64,000 nt of DNA from NCBI RefSeq assembly GCF_008011855.1, contig NZ_VOUX01000033.1, forward strand, positions 868,001 to 932,000. Reading direction: 5' to 3'. The notes under the pieces were generated by a model. That model made no database searches, was not told the DNA's origin, and saw nothing but the letters and a program-made list of their open reading frames with translations. The position numbers and the translations under genes were made by a program. The stretch comes from Serratia bockelmannii. GTDB lineage: Bacteria > Pseudomonadota > Gammaproteobacteria > Enterobacterales > Enterobacteriaceae. Of the stretch, positions 1 to 7,216 are shown piece after piece. Every line of letters begins with the position of its first letter. Position 1 is the stretch's first letter.

Positions 1-2420
1 CCGTGCAAGCCGCTGGGCTGCCACGAGGCGAACAGGCCGTGTAATGCATAACCCGAGGTTTTCGGCAGGGCCCAGACAACGGCCATCGGATCGCCGTCGG
101 CCGGTGAACGATCCTGTTTACGTACGAAATCGCCGGTCCAGCCGAAGGCCATATCCCACTGCGGCACTTTCATGCCCAGCATCGCGTGTGCCGTAACGGG
201 TGGAATTTCGGCAATCCAGGTTTCGTTGCCCCAGGGATCGCGCGGTGAAGCGTCGCGTTTGCCGCGAATCGAGGAGAACGACAGGCTGCCGAACAGGCTT
301 TCGCTGTCATAAAACGATTCGAGCTCCACGCCCTCAATGGTATAGCCCGGCAAGTTGCGATAGTTCGACAACGGTTGCCCACATTGGCCCCCGTGCCGTG
401 CGGCGTCACACACTACGCCGCGACGATAGAAAATCTCGTCCTTGCCGCGATTGCGGAACAGCGTAGTGCGGATCTGCAGGCTGTCCCGCGCCATCAACAC
501 ATCGTTGAAGTCCAGTACCGCGCCGAGACGAACGCCCGTCATGCGTTCCACCTGCAGGCCGCGGCTGGTACCGGGCACGCTGGAAGCGGCGTATTGCACT
601 TCGTACTGTTCGTCGATCACCGGGGCGCGCCAGGTGCGGCTAACGTCGGCAAACAGGGACAGATTCGACGTCGCTTTCCACATCACGCCCAAATGCGGCG
701 ACCAGCCGGTATAGGTCACGCTGCTGTAATCATGGCCCACGAGCGGATCGCTGTCGTTATAGCGCGGCGCCCGGTTCGGTTGCCCGGTATTGGTCACATG
801 ATCGTAACGCACGCCCGGCGTCACGGTCAGGCTGCCGAAGCTGACCGCATCCTGCAGATAAACGCTGCGGGTTTCCTGTTCGCCCGCCGGCATGTAGTAC
901 GGCTGGAAATAGCCGTAGTTGTAACTGGCATTTTTCACCTGCGAAGGGTAATACATCAGGGTATCGCGCTGATGTTTATGCCAACGCGCACCGAGCAACA
1001 GCTTGTGCTCCAGCGGACCGCTGGCGAAACGGCTTTCATTGCTGACGTCAAACTGCCGATCGGTATAGTTCACCCAACTTTCATTGCCCAGCGTACCGAG
1101 ATAGCTGAACTTTGAAGCGGAATCCGGCCGCTTGTCATGCTGCTCGGTCTTCGAATAGGCGTAAGACAGCGTCAGATTCAGCAACGGCTGCGCTTCCGGC
1201 GCCAGATTCCATTTCACCGAGTAATTGGTGTCTGTCTGGTCGCGATACACCAGAATGCGGCGCCACGCTTCTTCCCGGCCATATTTATCGATATCCGCCT
1301 GGCTGGGCGCGGCGATATCGTCCCGCTTGGCGGCAAAAGGCTGCCAGCCATCGGAATCGGATCGCATCGCCGACAGCGTCAGCGTTTGCGCCTCGCTCAG
1401 ATAAATATTGGTTTTTAACAGGTAGGAAGCCTGATCGTTGGCAGAATAGGCAAAACGCGTGCCGTCCGGCCGCTTCAGGTTGCCGCCGTCACGCTTGCTC
1501 ATGTAGAGCAAACCGTCGGCGGATCCTTCCGGCGTACGGCCGTACAAGGCACCGCTGTAAATGCCCTGACGATCGTTGGTGTGGTAGCTGTACTTCAGCA
1601 AGCCGCCAAAATCTTCGCCCGGCAGCAGCATGTCCCCAGCATCTTTGGTCTCCAGCGTAATGGTCCCGCCAAAGCCGCCATTGCCGTTCAACAGATTGTG
1701 CGGCCCCTTATCGACCTCAACCTTTTTCAGCAGTTCGGGTTCGATGAATACCGAGCCCTGCCGATATTTCTCAAATCCCTTCGGCGCCCCGTCCAGCACG
1801 ACCTTCACATCTTCCATGTCCCCCATGCCCCAGATATTCAGGCTTTGGCCGCCCGGGCGCGGCGAGCCCGCCATCCCTACGCCAGGCAAGCGATCAAGCA
1901 AACTGGCGATATTGTCAGCCTGCACGCGTTCGATGTCTTCTTTATCCAACACCGAACGGCCGGCGGCGACGCTGTCGGACAAACCGCCGACCACCGACAG
2001 TTCCGGTATCGTCAACGGCTGAACCGGCCCGGCGTCGACCAACCGATATCCCTGTGCGGTTTGCTGAGCGCGCAATCCGCTGCCCGCCAACAGCGTATCG
2101 AACGCGTCGGTGAGGCGATAATGCCCCTGCAGGCCCGCGGTGTTTTTTCCACGCGTCTGTTCGGGCGTGAAAATCACTATCACGCCGGCCTTAGCGGCCG
2201 CCGTCTGCAAGGCGGGCGCCAGGTCACCGGCGGGAATGGCGAAAGGCAGGATAGCGGACTGCTCGACCGCCGCCGGTGGCACCGACGCACCGGGCGCCGC
2301 CATCGCGGAGGTGAGCATGCCCGATAATGCGCACCCTACCCCGATAGCGACCCGCTTCCCGGCGGTACGTTTGGCTGATGTGAACGTACGCCCTGCGCCG
2401 TTCTTGTTTTTTATGGCCAT
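1..2420 (-). CDS. TonB-dependent outer-membrane receptor with N-terminal STN signalling domain, partial (3' end outside window)
   Basis: Reading leftward from ATG 2420, 806 codons are open and no stop is reached. The start has a basic N-terminus and a signal peptide ending near SAMAAPG. Next comes a secretin/TonB short N-terminal domain (roughly residues 50-125, with FAIPAGDLAPALQ and LLAGSGLRAQ), then a plug (LLDRLPGVG, GGQSLNIWGMGD, VDKGPHNLLNGNGGFGGT) and a long beta-barrel. The plug style fits the heme/hemoglobin (HasR-like) receptor class. That ligand class is an inference, and a siderophore is the alternative. STN domains normally signal to an anti-sigma/ECF sigma pair; none lies upstream here, where umuD is found. 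The C-terminal barrel strands and terminal Phe are not visible. Confidence 0.85.
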   Translation of the reverse strand, partial: MAIKNKNGAGRTFTSAKRTAGKRVAIGVGCALSGMLTSAMAAPGASVPPAAVEQSAILPFAIPAGDLAPALQTAAAKAGVIVIFTPEQTRGKNTAGLQGHYRLTDAFDTLLAGSGLRAQQTAQGYRLVDAGPVQPLTIPELSVVGGLSDSVAAGRSVLDKEDIERVQADNIASLLDRLPGVGMAGSPRPGGQSLNIWGMGDMEDVKVVLDGAPKGFEKYRQGSVFIEPELLKKVEVDKGPHNLLNGNGGFGGTITLETKDAGDMLLPGEDFGGLLKYSYHTNDRQGIYSGALYGRTPEGSADGLLYMSKRDGGNLKRPDGTRFAYSANDQASYLLKTNIYLSEAQTLTLSAMRSDSDGWQPFAAKRDDIAAPSQADIDKYGREEAWRRILVYRDQTDTNYSVKWNLAPEAQPLLNLTLSYAYSKTEQHDKRPDSASKFSYLGTLGNESWVNYTDRQFDVSNESRFASGPLEHKLLLGARWHKHQRDTLMYYPSQVKNASYNYGYFQPYYMPAGEQETRSVYLQDAVSFGSLTVTPGVRYDHVTNTGQPNRAPRYNDSDPLVGHDYSSVTYTGWSPHLGVMWKATSNLSLFADVSRTWRAPVIDEQYEVQYAASSVPGTSRGLQVERMTGVRLGAVLDFNDVLMARDSLQIRTTLFRNRGKDEIFYRRGVVCDAARHGGQCGQPLSNYRNLPGYTIEGVELESFYDSESLFGSLSFSSIRGKRDASPRDPWGNETWIAEIPPVTAHAMLGMKVPQWDMAFGWTGDFVRKQDRSPADGDPMAVVWALPKTSGYALHGLFASWQPSGLH

Positions 2421-2515
2421 GAAGGATTCCCCTGAGTGTAATGAACTGGAAACTCAGTAGAGAGGTCACGCCAACGAAAAGATCGGGCAGAAAAAAGTGA
2501 AAAAAAATGCCGAAG

Positions 2516-2944
2516 TCACCGGGCCGCGTAGACGATAAAGGTCACCACGCCGAAGATCTCCAGTTGCGCTTCGTCGTCGAACACGATCGGCGCGTAGGCG
2601 GGGTTCATCGGCAACAGCCGCACATCGGGGTGACGCTGCAGTTTTTTGACGGTGAATTCGCCGTCCACCGCGGCGATCACGATATTGCCGTGCTCCGGCG
2701 TCAGGGCGCTGTCGACAATCAGCAGATCGCCATCCCGGATATTGCCGTCGATCATCGATTCGCCGCTGGCGCGCACGAAATAGGTGGCGTTGGGGTGCCG
2801 CACCAGCAGCTTGCCGATGTCCAGCCGACCTTCGACATAGTCTTGCGCCGGGGAAGGAAAACCGCAGGCCACGCGATCGGCAAACAGCGGTAACGTTAGG
2901 GGTTCACCTGGTGAAAAAGCATACAACCTTGAATTACTCAGCAT
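2516..2944 (-). CDS. umuD: UmuD, SOS-induced translesion polymerase subunit / self-cleaving protease (orphan)
   Basis: 142 aa from ATG 2944; a TTG four codons upstream is less likely. It aligns along its length with E. coli UmuD. The self-cleavage site is Cys27-Gly28 (VACGFPSP), the nucleophile is Ser63 in ASGESMIDG, and the general base is Lys100 in EFTVKKLQ. The family is cleaved in response to RecA filaments to give UmuD', which partners UmuC in DNA polymerase V. A LexA box (2958-2973) sits just upstream. No umuC follows: the next gene on the strand is the TonB receptor. The copy is therefore an orphan in this window. A second, truncated copy lies at 4849-5064. Confidence 0.93.
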   Translation of the reverse strand: MLSNSRLYAFSPGEPLTLPLFADRVACGFPSPAQDYVEGRLDIGKLLVRHPNATYFVRASGESMIDGNIRDGDLLIVDSALTPEHGNIVIAAVDGEFTVKKLQRHPDVRLLPMNPAYAPIVFDDEAQLEIFGVVTFIVYAAR

Positions 2945-2957
2945 AATCACAACCAAA

Positions 2958-2973
2958 CTGTATATTTATACAG
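2958..2973 (-). promoter_or_regulatory. LexA (SOS) box of umuD
   Basis: CTGTATATTTATACAG is a CTGT-N8-ACAG palindrome with TA at its outer flank. It matches the enterobacterial LexA operator very closely and lies 13 bp upstream of the umuD ATG. Confidence 0.9.
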
Positions 2974-3107
2974 TAAAGCATAAACAAAACGCGAACGCGT
3001 GCAACCCCCTATCCCCCTGCGGATCGCGCTTTGCCGCGTAATATAATAATTTTCTGAGCGATTTTTTTTTACGCCTGCTAAGTGTTTTACTGCCCCTTGC
3101 ACACACG

Positions 3108-3130
3108 TTATCCACCAAAACTGTGGATAA
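3108..3130. repeat. Inverted repeat of two DnaA-box-like sequences at the end of repeat copy 1
   Basis: TTATCCAC and GTGGATAA face each other across 7 bp. The right arm with its preceding T is a perfect complement of the DnaA box TTATCCACA. Homology between the two direct repeats stops exactly at the last base. Confidence 0.6.
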
Positions 3131-3586
3131 TGCGGCACTCAGACCGTTGGCGTATCGATGGGCAGGATGAGTGAGGGATTGTCATTGCGAACGGCGCCGA
3201 CGGCGGGCGATACCGGTTGCCAGACGAAATCCTCTGCCTGCAGGCTGTACACGTCAGCCTGCATTTGACCAGAGGGCGGGACTAAGCGGGTGTCGAGCCA
3301 GTCGCGCGCGGCCGTCGGTCTCTGCTGCGTACAGCGCCGCAAAGAACAGCGGCAGGCCTTGCCTCAGCAAGAGCCCACGGGAGGAACGGCGGACGGCCTT
3401 ACAAAATGACGCCAATAAAATTGCGACTGGCAATGGCATCAATGGGACGGCCAGAGACGAAAGTCAGTACGTTATGCCAGGAGCTTGGGATAACCCGACA
3501 AACGCTGTACCGCCACATTTCCCCTGATGATCCACTGCGAGCTGACGGTATAAAGCTGCTCAACCGGGGATAATTTTAGCGGACGG
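3131..3586. other. About 450 bp GC-rich segment without a convincing gene
   Basis: Several overlapping short open frames exist on both strands, but none has a good Shine-Dalgarno, a recognisable domain or consistent codon use. The composition (GC-rich 3190-3440) differs from the AT-rich gene to the right. It may be a remnant of a larger gene or a dispersed Serratia repeat; this cannot be decided from the window. Confidence 0.4.
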
Positions 3587-3615
3587 AAAAATCTGGGGTT
3601 CCGGCGTAGAACCCC
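3587..3615 (-). terminator. Rho-independent terminator of the 3632-4003 gene
   Basis: On the minus strand, a 7-bp stem GGGGTTC/GAACCCC with a 7-nt loop is followed by a short T run (complement of 3587-3591). Confidence 0.65.
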
Positions 3616-3631
3616 GAATAAGGAATAATCC

Positions 3632-4003
3632 TTAATTCATTTCAGGATTATTAATTCCATCTAAAACCTCTCGGCAATATTCTTTTTTATAGGCTTCATC
3701 ATTACTTAATGACTTAACCAAAAAATCAGCATTTTTCCAACCATTATCCCAATGCGTATCGAATCCTGACTGTTCATACTTTAATGTTCTAGTTAATGAG
3801 TCTTTTATTTGTTTTTTATATTTATCAATTTTCTCATTGGTTGCCCCACAAACATCATGTGCAACACGAGCATTTGAGCCAGAAAAACCTATTGCTGAAA
3901 TTGCCATCGCTTCATTTGATTTGTCGAAATCATTCGCATATGCCACAGCATTAGATAAAGCGAATATGACAAGAGCAGGTATGATTTTTTTGTATGAAAT
4001 CAT
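3632..4003 (-). CDS. Small secreted protein of unknown function, AT-rich
   Basis: 123 aa starting MISYKKIIPALVIF, with a clear signal peptide cleaved after about residue 23 (AVAYA-ND). The mature part of about 100 residues is charged, contains two cysteines (one in HDVCGATN, one in EYCREV) and is Trp/Asp/Lys-rich. I do not recognise a family. Base composition is far more AT-rich than the flanking core genes, which indicates recent acquisition. It lies between two umuD copies, just outside a Tn3-type terminal repeat, and has its own terminator. The Cys pair could form a disulfide in the periplasm. Confidence 0.6.
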   Translation of the reverse strand: MISYKKIIPALVIFALSNAVAYANDFDKSNEAMAISAIGFSGSNARVAHDVCGATNEKIDKYKKQIKDSLTRTLKYEQSGFDTHWDNGWKNADFLVKSLSNDEAYKKEYCREVLDGINNPEMN

Positions 4004-4032
4004 CTTTCACCTCTAACTCATTGATTGTTCAT

Positions 4033-4070
4033 GGGGTCAGTTTGGATATCGAAAATTATTGTACATTAAG
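4033..4070. mobile_element. 38-bp Tn3-family-type terminal inverted repeat (single end)
   Basis: The segment begins GGGGTC and ends GTACATTAAG, is exactly 38 bp long, and carries an internal CGAAAA as in Tn3 and Tn1000 ends. These are the hallmarks of Tn3-family termini. The outer GGGG faces left. The reading frame of a serine resolvase stops 8 bp inside it. No matching opposite end and no transposase gene was found in the window. Confidence 0.65.
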
Positions 4071-4078
4071 GCTGCTTT

Positions 4079-4531
4079 TTAATCAGTCTCAACTTCTTTA
4101 TAGAAGGCCTGAATGCGACAAACTTGGGAAGTACTGTAGCCTGTCGCGTCTGCTGTTTCTCGGATGCTCAGTTTCTTAATCTGTCGGTAGTACAGGACTT
4201 TCTGATGTCGTTCCTGATCTGCCTGCTTTCCCCGGTATCTACCCAACGTATGCGCCCGTTCAATTCCCTGCTTTTGCCGTTGGCGGCGACTCAACCAGTC
4301 CTTATGTGACATCGCGGCCATCAGGTCGATTAGCATGTTATTGATGGCGGTTATTACTGCACGGGTGATCGGGCCCGCCTGTGGAGGATCTTTCTCTAAC
4401 AGCGCCTGCCATGAGGTAGGGACATCCAGGCTGACAATCCGTAACTCATGCTGCTCAATCTGCTTTTTCAACGTCATCCAGTCACTGTTGCTGAGACGGG
4501 TCAGGCGGTCTATCTGCTCAACCAGCAAAAT
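4079..4531 (-). pseudogene. Serine recombinase (resolvase), N-terminally truncated
   Basis: The frame reads DILLVEQIDRLTRLS, then RIVSLDVPTSW, and ends with a helix-turn-helix (LSIRETADATGYSTSQVCRI), followed by about ten residues. This is the second half of the catalytic domain plus the DNA-binding domain of a Tn3-type resolvase. The N-terminal catalytic Ser segment is missing: upstream the frame continues through unrelated sequence to a stop at 4601-4603 and has no plausible start. It abuts the Tn3-type end at 4033-4070, so this is the resolvase corner of a deleted transposon and should be inactive. Confidence 0.8.
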
Positions 4532-4536
4532 ATCAG

Positions 4537-4614
4537 TTACCGTTTGGGGGCGGCCAGCACAATCAGCATCCGTCGCTGCAGCGGCGACGGCCGGCGGACG
4601 TTAACCGTTGCCAC
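4537..4614 (-). pseudogene. 5' fragment of an unknown gene (or shifted resolvase segment)
   Basis: A GTG at 4614, five bases after the stop of the preceding gene and behind GAGGGG, opens 25 codons (VATVNVRRPSPLQRR...). Reading stops just inside the resolvase sequence. It looks like the start of a second gene, translationally coupled to 4619-4864 and cut off by the transposon remnant. A frameshifted piece of the resolvase is the alternative. Confidence 0.35.
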
Positions 4615-4618
4615 GATG

Positions 4619-4864
4619 TCACCCCTCTCTCTTATAGATGAGGACATGCAGGCGCAGCCGGTCGGCATCAACACGTTCATCCATTATTGTGCCCGGATAG
4701 CCCTGCAGCGCCAGACCGTACCAGAAACTCAGAATGACAGAAGCCTTACCCAACTCTAGGGTGTAACCCATCCCGCCCTGGTTCAGATTGCATTTTTTAA
4801 TCGCATCTTCTGCTTCCCGGGTCAGCTGCGCATAGCTGAGTGAAAAATTCAGTGCCTGATCCAT
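4619..4864 (-). CDS. Unknown 81-aa protein downstream of a captured SOS promoter
   Basis: ATG 4864 is preceded by GGAGCGAGCAGG. The protein has an amphipathic first half (SYAQLTREAEDAIKKC) and a hydrophobic middle with aromatic residues (VILSFWYGLAL), and ends in basic residues. No family is recognised. The gene starts inside the end of the truncated umuD copy (frame to 4849), so transcription from the LexA-controlled promoter at 5078-5093 would run straight through it. Plasmid or phage origin is likely from the context. A second truncated gene starts five bases after its stop. Confidence 0.5.
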   Translation of the reverse strand: MDQALNFSLSYAQLTREAEDAIKKCNLNQGGMGYTLELGKASVILSFWYGLALQGYPGTIMDERVDADRLRLHVLIYKREG

Positions 4865-5064
4865 CCTGCTCGCTCCATCTCACCGCTGGCGCGCACGAAA
4901 TAAGTGGCGTTGGGGTGCCGTACCAGCAGTTTGCCGATATCCAGCCGGCTCTCGACATAGTCCTGCGCCGGGGAGGGAAAACCGCAGGCCACGCGATCGG
5001 CAAACAGCGGTAACGTCAGGGGCTCAACTGGTGAAAAAGCATACAACCTTAAAGTACTCAGCAT
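4849..5064 (-). pseudogene. Truncated second copy of umuD
   Basis: From ATG 5064 the sequence matches UmuD residues 1-62 (MLST... through [12 protein letters not shown] to VRASGE). It then breaks at the junction near 4882 and ends in ten unrelated residues. The Cys-Gly cleavage site is kept, but Ser63 and Lys100 are lost, so it cannot self-process. It is transcribed from its own LexA box. Confidence 0.88.
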
Positions 5065-5077
5065 AATCATAACCAAG

Positions 5078-5093
5078 CTGTATATTTATACAG
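5078..5093 (-). promoter_or_regulatory. LexA (SOS) box of the truncated umuD copy
   Basis: CTGTATATTTATACAG is identical to the box of the intact copy. It should place the umuD fragment and the 4619-4864 gene under SOS control. Confidence 0.88.
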
Positions 5094-5226
5094 TAAGGCA
5101 TAAACAAAACGCGAACGCGTGCCCCCCCCTATCCCCCTGCGGATCGCGCTTTGCCGCGTAATATAATAATTTTCTGAGCGATTTTTTTTACGCCTGCTAA
5201 GTGTTTTACTGCCCCTTGCACACACG

Positions 5227-5249
5227 TTATCCACCAAAACTGTGGATAA
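5227..5249. repeat. Inverted DnaA-box-like repeat at the end of repeat copy 2
   Basis: Same arms and spacer as 3108-3130. It marks the breakpoint between duplicated and unique DNA. Confidence 0.6.
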
Positions 5250-5292
5250 CCTGCAGGGCGTGATTCCCTACGCGAGCGGGATCAGAATCCTG

Positions 5293-5298
5293 TATAAT
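5293..5298 (+). promoter_or_regulatory. Probable extended -10 of the fdhD promoter
   Basis: A perfect TATAAT preceded by TG, 66 bp before the fdhD ATG. No good -35 is visible, which fits an extended -10 promoter. Confidence 0.5.
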
Positions 5299-5363
5299 CC
5301 CCACACCTGCTAATAAGAATTCATCCCCGTCGGCGCCTCGTCACCGACAGTCACGAGAACGTT

Positions 5364-6206
5364 ATGAACAAGCACCTACTCCTCGCAGAAACCGACGATA
5401 TCAAACAGGAATGCCTGTCGCGCCACGCGGTCTGGCAGCGCAACGATCTGGCTCAGGCGCAACAGGATTGGCTGGCGGAAGAAGTACCGGTCGCCCTAGT
5501 GTACAACGGCATTTCCCACGTGGTGATGATGGCGACGCCGAAAGATCTGGCGGCCTTCGCCATCGGTTTTTCGCTGTCCGAAGGCATTATCGCCTCCCCC
5601 GACGACATCTACGACATCCGCCAGCAACCGGCCTGCAACGGCATTGAAGTGCATGTGGAACTCTCGAGCCGCCGCTTTATGCAGCTGAAAGAGAAGCGCC
5701 GCAGCCTGGCCGGCCGCACCGGCTGCGGCGTCTGCGGGGTGGAACAGCTGCAGGAGGTTGCTCAGCCCATCGCACCACTGCCTTTCACGCAACGTTTCGA
5801 TTTGGCGCTGCTCGACCGGGCGTTAGCGCAGCTGCAGGAGGTGCAAACGGTAGGAAAACTGACCGGCTGCACCCATGCGGCGGCCTGGATCCAGCCGGAC
5901 GGCGCGCTCAGCGGCGGGTGTGAAGACGTCGGCCGCCACGTGGCGCTCGACAAGCTGCTGGGCTACCGCAGCCAACAGGCGTGGCTGCAGGGTGCGGCGC
6001 TGGTGTCGAGCCGCGCCAGCTATGAAATGGTGCAAAAATCCGCCATGTGCGGCGTCGAGATCCTGTTCGCCGTTTCCGCCGCCACCCGCCTGGCGGTGGA
6101 AGTGGCCGAACGCAGCAACCTGACGCTGGTGGGCTTCAGCAAACCGGGGCGCGCCACCGTCTATACGCATCCGCAGCGGCTCTGGCAATCGACAACGGCG
6201 GCCTAA
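5364..6206 (+). CDS. fdhD: FdhD, sulfurtransferase for formate dehydrogenase maturation
   Basis: 280 aa, the usual family length. The hallmark [11 protein letters not shown] carries Cys121 and Cys124, in the same positions as the E. coli protein. In E. coli these residues take sulfur from IscS and pass it to the bis-MGD cofactor, activating formate dehydrogenases. Other conserved blocks are [42 protein letters not shown] and [11 protein letters not shown]. Cytoplasmic. It is transcribed alone from the TATAAT promoter; the next gene begins 58 bp on. No formate dehydrogenase genes are in this window. Confidence 0.96.
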   Translation: MNKHLLLAETDDIKQECLSRHAVWQRNDLAQAQQDWLAEEVPVALVYNGISHVVMMATPKDLAAFAIGFSLSEGIIASPDDIYDIRQQPACNGIEVHVELSSRRFMQLKEKRRSLAGRTGCGVCGVEQLQEVAQPIAPLPFTQRFDLALLDRALAQLQEVQTVGKLTGCTHAAAWIQPDGALSGGCEDVGRHVALDKLLGYRSQQAWLQGAALVSSRASYEMVQKSAMCGVEILFAVSAATRLAVEVAERSNLTLVGFSKPGRATVYTHPQRLWQSTTAA

Positions 6207-6264
6207 CGCCGCCGGATAAGAATCGACTATTCTCAATAGCAGGACACCAGGAAGCACCCACGTC

Positions 6265-7182
6265 ATGATAATTCGCCCGAATCAGAACTGGTTTTTTCGC
6301 CTGTTCGCCTGGCACGGTTCCGTGCTATCAAAGATCACCTTTCGCCTATCGCTGAACGTGCTGATGTCGATAGTGGCGGTGATCAGCTACCAATGGTACG
6401 AACAGCTCGGCGTGCATTTAACCATCGCACCGTTCAGCCTGCTGGGCATCGCCATCGCCATTTTTCTCGGCTTTCGCAATAACGCCGGCTACAGCCGCTT
6501 TGTCGAAGCGCGCAACCTGTGGGGCTCGCTGCTGATTACCGAGCGCTCCCTGCTGCGCCAGATCAAAAGCCTGCTGCCGGACGAATCGGCGGTGCAGCAA
6601 AAGGTTGCCAAGCTGCTGATCGCCTTCAGCTGGAGCCTGAAGCATCAGCTGCGCGGCACCGACCCGACCGCCGATCTGTACCACAATCTCAGCAGCCAAG
6701 AGCTGGCCGAGGTGGTCGCCAGCCCGATGCCGACCAACCGCATCCTGCTGATGCTGGGCCAGGAGATCGGCAAGCTGCGCCGACAGGGGCTGCTGAGCGA
6801 CATCACTTTCGAGCTGCTCGACAACAAGCTGAGCGAACTGTCCCACGCCCTCGGCGGCTGCGAACGGCTCGCCAGCACGCCGGTGCCGTTCGCCTATACC
6901 CTGATCCTGCAGCGCACCGTTTACCTGTTCTGCAGCCTGTTGCCTTTTGCCCTGGTGACCGACCTGCATTACATGACACCGTTTGTTTCAGTGTTCATTT
7001 CCTATACCTTCTTATCCTGGGACTCACTGGCCGAAGAGCTGGAGGATCCGTTTGGCGTGTCGGCTAACCATCTGCCGTTAAACGCCATCTGCAACACCAT
7101 CGAGCGCAACCTGCTGGAAATGAACGACCAAAGCCCGCTGCCACCGCCGATGAAACCCGACGAGCACTTTAATTTGATCTGA
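6265..7182 (+). CDS. Bestrophin-family membrane protein (YneE type)
   Basis: 305 aa. The N-terminus IIRPNQNWFFRLFAWHGSVL is typical of enterobacterial YneE. There are two membrane segments around residues 30-80 (LSLNVLMSIVAVISY; LLGIAIAIFLGFRNNAGYSRF) and two more near 210-245. The FRNNAGYSRFVEARNLWG block and the SWDSLAEELEDPFG segment are bestrophin signatures. The bacterial relatives form pentameric ion channels; cation selectivity has been shown for a Klebsiella homologue. The physiological role is unknown. It starts 58 bp after fdhD and may share its transcript. Confidence 0.88.
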   Translation: MIIRPNQNWFFRLFAWHGSVLSKITFRLSLNVLMSIVAVISYQWYEQLGVHLTIAPFSLLGIAIAIFLGFRNNAGYSRFVEARNLWGSLLITERSLLRQIKSLLPDESAVQQKVAKLLIAFSWSLKHQLRGTDPTADLYHNLSSQELAEVVASPMPTNRILLMLGQEIGKLRRQGLLSDITFELLDNKLSELSHALGGCERLASTPVPFAYTLILQRTVYLFCSLLPFALVTDLHYMTPFVSVFISYTFLSWDSLAEELEDPFGVSANHLPLNAICNTIERNLLEMNDQSPLPPPMKPDEHFNLI

Positions 7183-7216
7183 TCTATTTCACCCGAACAC
7201 ACTGGAGCCGAATGCA

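Larger units (their letters stand above)
2763..3130. repeat. Direct repeat, copy 1 (umuD 5' part plus promoter region)
   Basis: 368 bp matching 4883-5249 with about 19 substitutions and one length change in a T run (about 95 percent by eye). It spans the 5' half of umuD, the LexA box and about 185 bp upstream. The part upstream of the start codon differs at only about six positions, while the coding part differs at about fourteen. The outer end is an inverted repeat resembling DnaA boxes (3108-3130). Confidence 0.9.
4883..5249. repeat. Direct repeat, copy 2
   Basis: Partner of 2763-3130, in the same orientation. Its left edge fuses to the unknown gene at 4619-4864. Its right edge is again the TTATCCAC/GTGGATAA inverted repeat (5227-5249), after which the sequence becomes the fdhD upstream region. 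Confidence 0.9.

Noticed and set aside
375-1115. Long open frames on the plus strand opposite the TonB receptor
   Set aside because: They are antisense shadows: the minus frame gives a coherent signal peptide, STN domain, plug and barrel, while the plus frames are His/Arg-rich without domains.
3171-3527. 118-codon plus-strand frame (MRDCHCERRRRRAIP...)
   Set aside because: Arg/Ser-rich, no Shine-Dalgarno, overlapped by other equally open frames; no evidence for coding.
2959-5093. CRISPR-like interpretation of the repeated segments
   Set aside because: There are only two long repeats, 2.1 kb apart, containing a gene fragment; no short regularly spaced repeats exist here or elsewhere in the window.
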